From: Septoria linicola | Taxonomy: Eukaryota; Ascomycota; Dothideomycetes; Mycosphaerellales; Mycosphaerellaceae | Reading direction: 5' to 3' | Assembly: GCA_024114885.1 (NCBI GenBank) | Contig: CP099428.1 | Location: 930,001 to 994,000 of the forward strand | DNA: 64,000 nucleotides | Part shown: positions 1 to 10,885 of the stretch, one piece after another | How the letters are laid out: each line of letters opens with the position of its first letter | Numbering within the stretch: position 1 is the stretch's first letter | Notes under the pieces: model-generated | The model's input: only the letters and a program-made list of their open reading frames with translations | Told to the model about the DNA's origin: nothing | Databases searched by the model: none | Program-made: the position numbers and the translations under genes

Positions 1-405
1 CGCGCTCAAAGTCTGGTCGAGATGTTAGCTGGGATGTGCAAGTTAGTAGTTGATGGCAGTTGACACTTGGCGTATGCGGACCGAGACCGAAACTCATTTC
101 ACTACAGATCAACAGACGTGCAGCAAGATCGATCTGCAAATGAACAAGCATGATCGTCGCTGCAAGGTTCTGCAAATGAATGCAAGATCGTGGCTAGCAT
201 GTGATTGAACGCATGTGACAATAGTTAATGCACGCACGTTGGGAGTGAAAGTGTTTGTATCAGAGAGTAGATTGGTTTGTTTCCATCCGTCTAGCATCTA
301 GCTATTCGTGCAGACTGAGCGAGGCAGCAACGCAACAAAGCGAGCAGAGTCCTCTAGTATAACACACCGACATGTATATCGTTACAACTGACATTCATCA
401 ATGTC
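1..405. other. Left-edge intergenic stretch
   Basis: This is the 3' flank of the AHC1-like gene. I see no convincing coding sequence or RNA gene. Short open frames here have no recognisable features. Confidence 0.5.
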
Positions 406-2448
406 CTAATTTCCTCCCATCTTCCTTGAAGTGCTTCCGGACGTGCTGTACCCGTGAGGCTCGTTACCAAGCATACTGTTCCTTCTTATGATGACACCTC
501 GCTGGCCCATCATATCAACATGGTCATCCTCGATGTCAATTTCCATCTGCTCGGAGCAGGTCCTTCCCACACTGGCGATTGATGGTTGCACCGCGGGCAT
601 TTCCACGTGCGGCGTATCCTCTTCGGAGACAGAGTGATCGTCATCCTCATGATCGCTAACCATGCCAGGATTGCTGTCGGCAGTGTTGGGACTAAGACCT
701 GCGGAGGCAAGATCGTGTGGCGACGAAAGTTGGCTATGCATGTGAAAATCGCGCGGCTGTGCCGGTGCGATCGGAGCTGGGCGTGGACGCTGCGAGTTGG
801 AACCAAAGCCTTTACGGCTCTGAGGTTGGTGAAAGTAACCATGATTGCCAACGGGCATCCGCGCACCCGGACCAAACGGAGTAGCTGGAGAGTTTGGATC
901 AGACACAGTGTCCGGTGACATCATCTCAACATCGGTATACAGATCAACCTTCTGCTTAGCACTGGCGACGGCTTGGTCTAGATCACCACCAATACCACGC
1001 TTCTGATAAAGCGACGACAGGATGGGAGTTTGACTTGATGGCTTGAAAGGCACGTTCCTGTAGGTCGAAGGCACAGGACTGCTCAGGCTTGGGACCATCC
1101 TGGCGTCAGCCGGTGCGATTGGCCGAAAAGCGGGCACTGGGGCAGTGATGTATGGATGAACCAGTCCGCTTGCAGGAGGCTGTGATTTAGCGGGTGTGCT
1201 GGCCAATAATGCCGATGCCCTGCTGGCGCTAGGTTTCGGAGCGTGCACTTTCAACGCCTCAGGAGGCATGTTGGCCTTCTCATCAGCGTCCAGCAGTCGA
1301 CCACAGTCCAGAGCGGCTGCATCGTGGGACTTGTAGTCGACCTTGTGTGCAATGCGGCAGTGATTGAGAAATCCTTGAATGCTGCTGAAATTGCCACGCT
1401 GGCAGTTGTTGCAGATCAGTTTCACAAGCTGGCCGTCAGAAGAGCGGGGAAGAACGAGTGGCTGCGATTTGTCCTTGACCGGCGCGGCTGGATAGTTGGG
1501 AATGCTGTGCAGCGGATCTGCTGACCTCGTGGAAGTGCCGAGAGTCTTGCTTGCAGACTTTCGAGGAACATGAAAGCTGCTGTTGCTGTTGCGCGTTGGT
1601 CTTCCGGACGCCTGAATCCGAGCTTCTGCGAGGGCCAGAGCTTCGGGGGAGACCGAGTCGAATTGAGGATCACGCAAGAGCCACTTGGCATAATGCCTGG
1701 AGTATGGTCCATCCGTGACTCCGTAAGGCGCGGGATGCGAAGGCACGGAATGCCCCGGACGTGGAGTGATGGCTGGGCCAGCACCCTCTGAGACGGCCAA
1801 TGAAGGTGACTCAGTGCCGGGATAAGGTCGCAATTCGCATCTCCGAAGCTGCTCAAGCGCGATTTGACATTTCGCAAGCTCCTGCTCGATCAGACGTAGT
1901 TCGTTATGCTTCATCAAGATCTGCATGTTGAACTCGTTCTCAATCACTTGCTGAACTTTGCTGAGCTTAACATTTTCGTCTTCAGAGGTGTCCATAGCGA
2001 TAGATGCAGAGTTGATTGTCTTGGTCTGGGGAACGGACGAAGATGTAGATGCCTGCGTCGAGGCCGGAGGCAGCACAGGCTGGTGCCTTGTTCCTTCAAT
2101 CTCAGCTCCAGCAACTGCATCGCCAGTGGCAACCGGTGACTTAGGCAGGAGCGGCGCAGACGCGGGGTTCGCTTGCGCAACTCGAGATGCGGGAGTCATA
2201 GAACTTTGTGTAGGCGACTGACTAAGGTGAGAAGCCGGCGAGAATTGTCGAACAAAGTCCATCTGTTGCTTCTTGGTGATGGGGATCGTTTGGCCGGGAG
2301 ACACCGCATCCTGGCTATCTGAGCGCTTCCTCTTCAAGTCTTGCAGCGCCGGTATTTCTACCATGGGCCTCATCTTGTCGAGACTTGCTTTCTCAGATAG
2401 CTTGATTTGGTGTTCGCTGCACCACGGCAAACGAAATATGCTCTGCAT
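406..2448 (-). CDS. AHC1-like C2H2 zinc-finger protein
   Basis: Single-exon 680-residue protein. It is mostly low-complexity Ser/Pro/Gln sequence with one conserved block around residues 340-390: a CNNC pair followed by a spaced H...H (NHCRIAH), then a segment rich in acidic and Ala residues. That block matches the zinc finger I associate with AHC1, a structural subunit of the yeast ADA (Gcn5) histone acetyltransferase complex. A helical, charged segment near residues 160-205 could be a coiled coil. The C-terminus is acidic. By family it should act in the nucleus in chromatin regulation. The start ATG lies at the head of a long open frame and no intron is needed. Assignment rests on the finger block only; the rest is unrecognisable. 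Confidence 0.65.
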   Translation of the reverse strand: MQSIFRLPWCSEHQIKLSEKASLDKMRPMVEIPALQDLKRKRSDSQDAVSPGQTIPITKKQQMDFVRQFSPASHLSQSPTQSSMTPASRVAQANPASAPLLPKSPVATGDAVAGAEIEGTRHQPVLPPASTQASTSSSVPQTKTINSASIAMDTSEDENVKLSKVQQVIENEFNMQILMKHNELRLIEQELAKCQIALEQLRRCELRPYPGTESPSLAVSEGAGPAITPRPGHSVPSHPAPYGVTDGPYSRHYAKWLLRDPQFDSVSPEALALAEARIQASGRPTRNSNSSFHVPRKSASKTLGTSTRSADPLHSIPNYPAAPVKDKSQPLVLPRSSDGQLVKLICNNCQRGNFSSIQGFLNHCRIAHKVDYKSHDAAALDCGRLLDADEKANMPPEALKVHAPKPSASRASALLASTPAKSQPPASGLVHPYITAPVPAFRPIAPADARMVPSLSSPVPSTYRNVPFKPSSQTPILSSLYQKRGIGGDLDQAVASAKQKVDLYTDVEMMSPDTVSDPNSPATPFGPGARMPVGNHGYFHQPQSRKGFGSNSQRPRPAPIAPAQPRDFHMHSQLSSPHDLASAGLSPNTADSNPGMVSDHEDDDHSVSEEDTPHVEMPAVQPSIASVGRTCSEQMEIDIEDDHVDMMGQRGVIIRRNSMLGNEPHGYSTSGSTSRKMGGN

Positions 2449-3744
2449 GTTGGGCGGCGCGCAATACTTCAGTGTTGTCGGTTCCGTAGAGTTGAAGCTG
2501 CTGCCTCCATAGAGCGCTTGTCAGATGTGTTTGCGACAGAAAGTCGGGCTTCTCGATGTCGCATGAGTGTGTCGCTAGTTATTTTGTGAGACCGTCGAGG
2601 TCCAAGTAGGGTCCAAGAGACGCTAGGTGACCTCTGCCAGTCGCACTGTCGCGTGTGTGTTGGTTGTGGCGGTATCGCAAACGGCGCGTTCCAAGATAGA
2701 GAGAGTCGTGGAAGTCTGAGTGCCGACGGAGATAAGGCCGGGGAAGAAGCTCGTCGAAAGTCGTCGTAGAGCGGCCGTGAGGCGGAAAATGTATTAGAAG
2801 TAGTCGCTAGTAACACAAGATAGGTCTATGAATCGGAAAGTGGAAAGAGGAAGTCTAGAAACAATCCACAGCGCAAAGGCTCGCAACGAAGTCGAGGTTG
2901 GACGTTTGTCCCAGAGATGGCACAAGAACGATGGGATGTGGGAGGCAGAAGTCGACACGACACCAGGAAGCTCCACTCTAAGCCGGAAGAGGATTGGATG
3001 CTGGAAGTCAAGACGTCAAGGTTGCGCATTGACGCGAGGAGTGATTGGCTCGAACCAGTAGGAAGCGAGCCTGCTGCCGGGATGTCTGCACCTTGGTAAC
3101 CTTCGGGACTCTGGGTGACGATGAGTCTAGCTGCGTCAGGCAATCAAAAACAGGTCGATAATACCCCTGATGGCGTCGAACGTTCTGCTGTGCTCCCACC
3201 AAGATCGTAAATGCCGGGTCGTGGCAGGCGTTCGTTGTTGCGGTGACAAACGGAGGATGCTGGGACGCTGCAGAAGGTGTTTGCGTGGCAAGGTTGTGCT
3301 GTGACTCGTCGCTTTCGCTGGAATGGAAAACCTGAACCGTCTCGTTTGTAAGCAGGGGAGCTCTTTCGATAGCAGTCAAAAGCACGTGAGAATCGATTCA
3401 TCCTGCTGGTCTTCCGGCTTCTCGCCTGACGCCTCATTTTCGGCCTGATCACGTTTTGTCCAGCACAATCGGAGAGGCGGAAGCCCGTGGCAGCCATCAA
3501 TTCGAGACTGGCAAATTTCCGCAGCGACGACATGCGACAGGTTGCCTCTTCGTATAGCATCACGTGGCACAGCATCAAGCTCCAAGTCGGCACAGTCGGA
3601 CGTGCACCGTGGCCTCGGTGGTCAACGCGAGTCTTGAGCAAATTCGCGGCTGGCGCGATTTTGCCTTTTGACTCTGACTACCAGCCAATTTGACCAGCAA
3701 GAATCTGCTGGGAGGCAGAACACACTTATTCAGTTCTGCCGCAC
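2449..3744. other. Divergent intergenic region between AHC1-like and Alba genes
   Basis: About 1.3 kb separating two divergently transcribed genes, so it should hold both promoters and leaders. Overlapping short frames on both strands have no recognisable protein features. I see no TATA box or repeat I would defend. Confidence 0.4.
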
Positions 3745-4268
3745 ATGGCGTTCGAAGACTCGTCGCTGAGTGGCAGGTATGTCCTGGTCAATCTAGGGGT
3801 TGCTCAAGGAACCCAAATATCGAGCCGCACTTCGGCCGTTGTTGGAAAGCTCACAGCATCTAGCGATGGCGGTACGAAGTCGACAGTGGTAGCGCTTACT
3901 GCGGCATCGAAAGCAGCAGGCAAGTTGATCAGCATCGTCGAAATCGCCAAGCGGGAATTGGCGACGAAGGGTGTCAAGGCATTCCAATACAATGCATTGA
4001 GCTCGAGGATGACCGATGTCCCAAGACGTAGACCAGGCTTGGAGAATGGCGATGCTGAATCTGGCGCCGAGGACAATGACTCCGACGACGCATTCGAGGT
4101 TATGGGTCAAGCGCAGGAAAGTGATATGAAGAAGAGGAACGTACCATTGATGACGATTTACTTGTCGACTGCCTCTGTGAAAGAGCTCAAGCTTGCATTT
4201 GGGTATGTTCCGTGAGTTTGTGCCCAGTGGAAGTGTGTTGACGTTGTTGCAGAGAACAAAAGACTTGA
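3745..4268 (+). CDS. Alba-domain nucleic-acid-binding protein
   Basis: Two exons: 3745-4202 and 4253-4268, intron 4203-4252 (GTATGT..CAG, 50 nt). The spliced product is about 157 residues ending in GEQKT. The N-terminal two thirds reads as an Alba fold: an alternating hydrophobic strand, then a helix with AASKAAGKLISIVEIAKREL, then an acidic linker (residues about 100-125) and a last strand with MTIYLST. Alba-like proteins bind RNA or DNA; eukaryotic members include the Rpp20/Rpp25 (Pop7/Pop6) subunits of RNase P/MRP. Which subgroup this belongs to cannot be told by eye. Without splicing the frame stops at 4215, only four codons past the donor. An alternative donor at 4212 is in the same phase. 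Confidence 0.7.
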
Positions 4269-4742
4269 TAGCAGTTGTAAGAAGGTGAAGTCAACGCCTA
4301 CGATCAGAAGGAAGGCACGTTCGGTGGCAACCACGTTGCGATTTCGTTGCGGCGACAGCATCGATCGATCAATATATGACCTTGCTTCCGCACCTTCGGA
4401 ACCACCGTGCTCTGACGACTGCGCAGGACTATGGCCGGCATGGTGATCGATGGCATGCACCTTCATTGCATGCACTGCCAGAGTGCATTCAACTGAGTCT
4501 CCACGACTGGTATGTACACCTTAATCGGCACGTTTACGTGAGCGGATGTGACCAGAGCGCACAAAGGGGCACGATACGAACGCAGAGAGACTGTGATGAT
4601 GCAACACGACATTCTACATTGATCTGTAACTGATACGCTCTCTACGCTTGCGACGCTTTTGAAACCAGAATTGACGACCATCATCTCAACGCCCGAGCGA
4701 TGCAAACATAAACCATGAATCTTTCCATCCCTGAGACTTTTG
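4269..4742. other. Convergent intergenic region
   Basis: The 3' ends of the Alba gene (+) and the aminotransferase gene (-) face each other here. It presumably contains both 3' UTRs. No coding signal recognised. Confidence 0.4.
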
Positions 4743-6056
4743 CTACTTCACAAGTACCCCCCACTCGTGATCCTCCTTGCCGTACATGATATTGACCAGC
4801 CAGCTCTTGATCAGCTTAGCATAGGCACCGGTCTCGCCCTCGGCCAAGGGGATCTCCAGGTCCTCATTGCGGAAGTGAATCAATCCAATAGGTGCAACGA
4901 AGAAAGCCGTGCCAGCGGCGAAGGCCTCAACAAGGCGACCCTCTTGTGCGGCAGAAAGAATATCATCCATCGTGAATCTCTGCTCAACGACTTCCAGCTC
5001 CTCGAGATCGCCGACCTTCTTGCTTAATCTCGTTTTGCCAAGGTCCAAGATCGAAGCACGAGTGACACCCTCAAGAATGATGCGCTCTTCCAATGGGGCG
5101 GTCACAAGCTGCAGCTTGCCTGACTCCTTTGATCTCCACACGATGAAGAAGTTCGATGCGCCAGCCTCGGTCACGTAGCACTCCTTTCCGAACAGCCAAA
5201 GTACCTGATCGAAGCCTCTGCTTCTTGCCTCACCCTGTGCGACAAGCGAAGGACCGTAGTTCGCACCAAGCTTAGCATATCCGAATCCACCTGGCCAAGC
5301 ACGGATCGTATCCTCGTTACTTGCCAACAATTTCAATCCATGCTTTTCCTGCTTCTGCTCACCAGCATCACCGTTGAGGGCAGGTGGGATACTCTTGGTC
5401 ATGTCTGGGAAACAAGCAATGATAACATAGAGCAAAGCTTCTCGAGGCCTCTGCACGCCCAACGCAGAGTCGGTACCAATGAATGTGGGTCTGATGTATA
5501 AGAAATGTCCGGCACGCTCCTTTGGCAACCACTTGTCTCCATCAGTCGCGCACAATATGATGATCATCTTCTCCAGCTCTTTCGGGTCGAAGTCTGGCAG
5601 TGCAATACGTCTTGCGCTCTTCAGCATACGCTGGCAGTTCCTTGAGACACGGAAGAGGCGTAGCTTGCCATCGAATCCGCGGTAGAGCTTCAGGCCTTCG
5701 AAACATTCGGTTGCGTAATGTAGAACAGAGGCAGAGGGCATGATTGCGAGAGGACCATATGGTTTGAGCTCTGGTGCATCCCAGCCATTCTCGATCGTCC
5801 AGCGGGCGGAGACCATGTGGTCTGTGCAAGTCTTTTGCGCCTTGGTCTCTGCTGAGTCGGGCTGTGGGACGGTTCGTGGGGTCGTCGAGTATGTGTAGGT
5901 CATGAGAGATGTGTCAAGAGGTTGGAGACCATCGCTGTTGACCTCAGTCTTGCCATTGATGGCATGCTTGATGCCGGCTTGGGTCAAAGCGGAGGCTGAG
6001 GTGGATGTGGGCGTAGAAGTGCCAGATTGCTCCGGAGTGAGTGCTGCTGGTGCCAT
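4743..6056 (-). CDS. Branched-chain amino-acid aminotransferase
   Basis: Single exon, 437 residues, class IV PLP-dependent aminotransferase. It interconverts leucine, isoleucine and valine with their 2-oxo acids using glutamate/2-oxoglutarate (yeast Bat1/Bat2). Residues about 80-430 carry the fold: SARW...NGWDAPELKPYGP, LHYATECFEGLKLYRG, and the cofactor lysine expected at K262 in GYAKLGANYGP. The TEAGASNFF segment follows, as in BCATs. The first 75 residues are Ser/Thr-rich and lack an obvious Arg-rich mitochondrial presequence, so I favour a cytosolic form, though an unseen upstream exon is possible. It works in the same pathway as the ILV6 gene about 7 kb away, but the two are not adjacent and there is no cluster. 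Confidence 0.93.
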   Translation of the reverse strand: MAPAALTPEQSGTSTPTSTSASALTQAGIKHAINGKTEVNSDGLQPLDTSLMTYTYSTTPRTVPQPDSAETKAQKTCTDHMVSARWTIENGWDAPELKPYGPLAIMPSASVLHYATECFEGLKLYRGFDGKLRLFRVSRNCQRMLKSARRIALPDFDPKELEKMIIILCATDGDKWLPKERAGHFLYIRPTFIGTDSALGVQRPREALLYVIIACFPDMTKSIPPALNGDAGEQKQEKHGLKLLASNEDTIRAWPGGFGYAKLGANYGPSLVAQGEARSRGFDQVLWLFGKECYVTEAGASNFFIVWRSKESGKLQLVTAPLEERIILEGVTRASILDLGKTRLSKKVGDLEELEVVEQRFTMDDILSAAQEGRLVEAFAAGTAFFVAPIGLIHFRNEDLEIPLAEGETGAYAKLIKSWLVNIMYGKEDHEWGVLVK

Positions 6057-7141
6057 CGTGTCTGGCCTGGTGTCTGTTCGTGCCTATGGAAAGATATATG
6101 CCGTGGAAGGCAGTCGCAGGGAAGTCTGTGTGAGATTGCGCCTCCTTGTAAGGCAACACGAGGCTATGTGCTGAGGCAGAAGGACCGGTGTAATGGAGAT
6201 TGTGTCAAGTGAGCAGTGTGACCAAGAAAGACAACAATTATAGATTGTCGGGGGTGGAGGGGCTCTTTGACGTAGAAGCCAGCGGCGGGCGGTTTACAGT
6301 CTTACCTGTGGTCCAAGCAAGGGGAGTCATCCAATGGTTCTGACTCTTCTCTTGTTGACATTTGCGCCCTACTGCGTTAAATCTGCTACTGTTGGTGGCT
6401 CGGTGTTCACCGGGATCGGTGGTCGTCCTTTCGCCAATGCCGATGCGGACATTATTGTGCTTCATTGTGCGGCTTTCTGCAGGTCAGATGGGCATTCGGC
6501 TTTGTGAAAGCAGTCGATGGCATTGAGAAAATTTGGGCCGTGGCCCCTCTCTTCAGCCGAGCCAGTATTCAAGACCGATGATTTCCGTTGCGACAACGGC
6601 GCGATAACAAGATGATACTTAAGCCGAGCTGCTTACTGCTCAGATGGAAGGCGATAAAATGCGAAGTGATGATGCGCCTCGAAGAAAAGCTGTACCGCGT
6701 GAGCATTCTGTACCTGCATGCCGACCGGGGTTTGCACGACAAGCCACCTGCGGAGAACTTCAAAAAAGGCAGCTGAGTAGCACCGCCATGGGAGGTACAG
6801 ATATGCTGTGCTACAGCCTTGCTGCAAGCATCGTGGAAACGACGAGGAGAGAACAACAAGGCAAGACAATACCGTCATGGCCATCAAGTCTTCTCGATTG
6901 ATTATCAGCGAGCCAAGTTGTTGTCTAAGGCAGCTCACTTGGTACATCAGGCAGGGCGATATGTCAAACAGCCACGACAGCACTCAAAGGAGCACTCTAA
7001 GGAGCACTCCAAGAAGGCACTTCAATCTAAACTACTCAACCAACGATCCACATACTCCCAATCATCCATCTTATCCATCAGCTCCTCATACCACCAAGCC
7101 CTCGCAAGGCCCTCATCAAGCGTGCTCGGCAAATCGTGACA
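6057..7141. other. Upstream region of the aminotransferase gene
   Basis: About 1.1 kb containing the aminotransferase promoter and the 3' flank of the next minus-strand gene. Around 6983-7020 there is a short direct repetition of a GGAGCACT-type unit. A CCGGGATCGG sequence at 6410-6419 resembles a Leu3-type dyad. No coding sequence recognised. Confidence 0.4.
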
Positions 7142-7671
7142 CTACTCCACCGAAGCATACCACTCCGCTCCAAAACCTCGTAACATCTCACAGCGCTCTT
7201 CCATAGTCGCGCACAGAGTGAAACGCGTCCAGTTCTGCGGCTTCTCAGGTGGTATGTCTGGTATGTCACTATTGAAGGCGAATTGTCAGCCCATGTCCGG
7301 AGCAATAGCGCACCTCCTGAAGCCGGATAGCCGACGTCTAGGTCTGGAGGGTAGTGGTGACCATAGGAGAAGATTTCTTGATTGTTGTGGTGGCAGTAGT
7401 GGTCCTTGATTTTCCACCACCGGCCGCCGAGTCGCATTAGACGTAAGGCGAGAGCGTCTTCTGCTACGTCGTCAGATCCTGGGGCTACAAGCGCTGTGAG
7501 GTCGTTGAGGGTCAGGCCGAACCAGTCTAGCTCGACTCGAGTGATATGTTTTCGCACGAAGCCGCCCGTCGATGGGTATGCGTAGAGTGTACGTTCGGTT
7601 GATCTTGGTCTGTTGCAATCGTGAATCTGCGTATGCGAAGACACGACGTCTGTTCGTGCTTCCATCGCCAT
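7142..7671 (-). CDS. Hypothetical protein of a repeated fungal family
   Basis: Two exons: 7314-7671 and 7142-7257, intron 7258-7313 (GTGCGC..CAG, with CTGAC inside). The spliced protein is about 157 residues. It opens with YAYPSTGGFV, continues with a stretch around residues 70-90 (DALALRLMRLGGRWW) and ends with TMEERCEMLRGFGAEWYASVE. I recall this arrangement (YPSTGG start, ALALR...RWW centre, ERC...YAS end) from a multi-copy family of fungal hypothetical proteins; no function is known to me. There is no signal peptide or transmembrane segment. Splicing restores the conserved ending, while the unspliced frame runs into an unrelated Arg-rich tail. The exact start is uncertain. Confidence 0.6.
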
Positions 7672-8160
7672 GGATCTGCTTCTTTGAGACGTCTGCCGGT
7701 CTTTGCAATCTGTGCTGCGTGGTCAGACGTTGCCAGTCTTGTCGGCTAAGCGATGCAAAGAGTCGCTCTGTAGTATCAGCTCCCTCGATGCACAGGCAGC
7801 AACCCACTCGGCTGCGGCACAGCATGCACAGTTGAATCGTGCTTGCGGAAGTACCATATTTCGCTGTCCGTATATTGAAAGAAATCATCAGGCTTCCAGA
7901 CTTCGTCCTTTCCATTACATATACTAACCTAGTTTCGCACCTTCGCATCTTCGCGCCTGTGATCGCGACTCTCGTTCTTATCATCCCGAACGCCAGTGTG
8001 CAGTAGAGGGGTATCACAATATGTCAATCCTTCCATCCTGTCGTGATATCGTAAAATATGTTGCCCCAAAGATGTCCCGTCCAATATTTCGTCTGTGGTC
8101 TTCTCATTCTTCCTTTGCTCTTACATCCTCCAGGTCCAACTGACGCTCGCATCCCATGTC
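7672..8160. other. Intergenic region
   Basis: Lies between two minus-strand genes. A further open frame on the minus strand reaches about 8017 and could carry a 5' exon of the hypothetical gene at 7142-7671, but I see no conserved residues in it. Confidence 0.35.
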
Positions 8161-9786
8161 CTACATGAGTCCGCCGAGCGTCAGCTTGCCCAAGCCTGCT
8201 AGCTCTCCTTTCATTACAACTCGCGTCGTGTCTTCGAATTCGCGAACCACATTGGCAACCAAGATCTTCCTGATCGCCTTGTCCGCTTTGCCGAAGGCCT
8301 CGCCTACGATTGGTGAACACTGGTCGGGCCCGGCGACAAGGTCCATTAGTCTAGTATATGTGTCGATGAGTGTATCGCATAACGTGCCAAGTGTAGTGCT
8401 GAAGTCAGGCTCGAACGGAATGTGCGGTGTCAGTAGGTAGCTGAATTCATGCCCAGTTGGGTTGATCGGCGAGGACATATCTTGCGGAGATTGTGGGTTG
8501 GAGTCTTTGCTCGGTATGCCCAGCAGTTCCGCCTGCCTCGTGTCCAGGGACAGGTCACTAGGAGTGATCGCAGTACTAGAGCGACGACCTTTCGTGCTTC
8601 GAAGGCCGGACTTCAAAATGCCACCCATGCGACTGTTCTTGACGATGTTGCCGCTTGCGTCGAAGCCGCAGAGGGATTGATAGGTTTCGAATTCTGTCAA
8701 CAGTGCAGACAGGGCTCTCAGGTACTCTAGTGGATTAGCTGCATTCAGGTCCAACAGCGCTGGCAGACTGTATCCCAGCAAGAAGTAGTTTGTTGCCCTG
8801 CGGCCAAGCTTGTGTGCCTGCATTGAAGGCATGCTGTGGAGTGCCGATTGCGAGTAGTGCATGGTCCCAAAGTAGAAGATGTCACCCTCGTGTAGCTTGC
8901 GCATATAGTCTATGGTAGCTATGCGCTTCGCGGACGTCTCTTGGATCTGGGCATATATCGTGTTTGGATTTAGAGGTCCTCCCGTGATGCCTTGAGGGAT
9001 ACTGGGAACATGCTGCAAAGGTGCGCTGGTGCTATGAGAAGATGATATGTCCCGTGTGAAGCTGGTCTGGGATTGTAGACCAGGCCGATTCTGATCGGAT
9101 GTCTTCCTGCTCAAGGGAGCATGGCTCGGCTGAGAGGAGACCAACATGGAGTCGCTACGCTGCAGGGCAGGCGTTGGGATAGCGCCAACACTCTGGAGGT
9201 ATGCTGGTGAGTTGAGACTAGGCAATGCCTCTGTGCTCTTGAAGCGGGACAGTCCTTTTGCAGTGAGAGATATCTTGCGCTTGAGCAGAGGATGTGCTGG
9301 CGCAGTCGCAGGAGGCAGCGTTGGGCGATCTCCTTCCTCGTCTGAATGCTCTACAGGACTGGCTGAGCTGAGCGGTGTCAAGTGCTGCGTTGCGCTGTTG
9401 GGGCTTTTGGTATTATTGCTGGCCCCAAATGATGATCCACTCGTGCTGTTGTTCGTGCGATGCGATCTCAAGCTCACGCTCCTCTTCACATTGGCCCCAA
9501 ATCCCTTTGCGCTGTCGGTGACGCTCGTGGTCAGACTGAGGATGCTGCTGTCGCGACGATGGGCGTGTTGGGTCTTGGTGATTTGGCCGTGCTGGATCAA
9601 CTGTCCTCCTTTCCACTCGACGGCGCCGCCAGATGCATCAATGGCTGACCGCCCCTCACCCAGAACCTTCACTGGACTGCTTCTGTTGCTATTGCCAGCA
9701 TTATTTCCACTTCCACTTCCGCTCTCCGCTACAGCGCTTGTGTTGTGCCTCTTGAAGCGCGCAAAGACCGAGGTACTGGCAGACAT
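8161..9786 (-). CDS. Conserved fungal protein of unknown function
   Basis: Single exon, 541 residues from the ATG at 9786; an upstream in-frame codon at 9801 is TTG, not ATG. The N-terminal half is Ser/Asn-rich and looks disordered, with RR/KR-flanked serines that could be phosphorylated. The C-terminal half (about residues 270-541) is well ordered: a helical block with DYMRKLHEGDIFYFGT, then LGRRATNYFLLGYSLP and LEYLRALSALLTEFETY, and finally a helical region with TLIDTYTRLMDLV and KILVANVVREFED. No transmembrane segment or catalytic motif is evident. The pattern of a disordered head with a conserved helical tail recurs in filamentous fungi, but I cannot name the function. Confidence 0.7.
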   Translation of the reverse strand: MSASTSVFARFKRHNTSAVAESGSGSGNNAGNSNRSSPVKVLGEGRSAIDASGGAVEWKGGQLIQHGQITKTQHAHRRDSSILSLTTSVTDSAKGFGANVKRSVSLRSHRTNNSTSGSSFGASNNTKSPNSATQHLTPLSSASPVEHSDEEGDRPTLPPATAPAHPLLKRKISLTAKGLSRFKSTEALPSLNSPAYLQSVGAIPTPALQRSDSMLVSSQPSHAPLSRKTSDQNRPGLQSQTSFTRDISSSHSTSAPLQHVPSIPQGITGGPLNPNTIYAQIQETSAKRIATIDYMRKLHEGDIFYFGTMHYSQSALHSMPSMQAHKLGRRATNYFLLGYSLPALLDLNAANPLEYLRALSALLTEFETYQSLCGFDASGNIVKNSRMGGILKSGLRSTKGRRSSTAITPSDLSLDTRQAELLGIPSKDSNPQSPQDMSSPINPTGHEFSYLLTPHIPFEPDFSTTLGTLCDTLIDTYTRLMDLVAGPDQCSPIVGEAFGKADKAIRKILVANVVREFEDTTRVVMKGELAGLGKLTLGGLM

Positions 9787-10885
9787 CACCACCGTGAACA
9801 ATTTGCGGCCGCGCGCTGCTCCTTCCTGCGGCTGTCCGCTGACTCCACGACTGCCCCAGTTCTGTGGCTCTGAAACGATGGTTCCGAATGGCTCAGACCA
9901 GCAACGTCCATCCGAATCGAGGGGAACGCTTTTAATTTTGTGCTATTTGACGGAACAGGCCTCTTGATTGGGCCTCAATTCCCCCTTGACCGTGTTGCGT
10001 AGCCTGCAGTGGGCCTGCAGTAGCTCCATGCACGACATGGTCCGTGACGACACCTTACGCTAACTGTGCGACATCTTCAAGATATTATCATGGACTCTTA
10101 GGTTGCCTCATGTCGACCCTCCAAAATAGTGTGTGCCATCTCGAAAGCCATGAACTAGTGGATCAACACGAAGCCAAGCATACCCTCAATGGAAAAGATG
10201 TGGAGCTACGACAGAAGCCTTGTTGGATAGCTGCAAGACTACTTAAGCCTCCACAGCAAGGTGGAGAAAGCTATGCTGTAGCCATGTCTCTGTAGTCAGT
10301 ACTGATCCTAAAAATTCTGACTGATCTACACCCGACAGCACACACTACTATGAGACCACTTGATGACAACGCATCCAAGGCTGTTCAAGAATGGCTGCAA
10401 GAACATACTGCTTCCCAATCTACAGTCCGAAGATGGTATAGTATGCCATCTACCCATACGGCTTCAGCGCACCGCAATGAAGCTGATGAGACAGGAAACT
10501 GCATCTTGAAAAGTCTGGGCTTGCCCTGCCTCCTTCACCAAGGACAAGATCGCATAACAAATGCGAGCTCTGCGTTTCTCGCCGTTCTCATCCCCCTGAT
10601 CTGACCTTGGCCAGGGTGGACGATTCATACTTTGGAGAACTGTAGTCTGATGCACTGCATTCGCTGACAGATGGCACTCGGTCTGGTAGTAAGAGCGATG
10701 GCTAGCTCAATTGGCAAGGAAGCGGATGAACGTCTCTGATGCGATAAGACAATCTCAACATTCTTCGTTGCACACTGAAGACAACTACAATGCAGCGGCT
10801 ATAGGGGTATCTCAAAACACGAAACTAAACGCCTCCGCCTTTGCCAACACCAAAAACCCACGCTCTTCACTTTAAAGGAATCCCA
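9787..10885. other. Intergenic region, about 1.1 kb
   Basis: Promoter of the conserved fungal gene at the left end and the 3' flank of the fatty-acid-hydroxylase gene at the right end. The few short frames lack recognisable features. No tRNA-like A/B boxes seen. Confidence 0.4.

Noticed and set aside
3144..3641. 165-codon minus-strand frame in the AHC1/Alba intergenic region
   Set aside because: Composition is Arg/Ser/Cys-rich with no ordered segment, and overlapping frames on both strands are equally open. I see no conserved motif.
10690..10760. Possible tRNA-like stretch (GGCTAGCTCAATTGG...)
   Set aside because: The left part resembles an A box, but no GGTTCRANYCC B box or acceptor-stem pairing follows.
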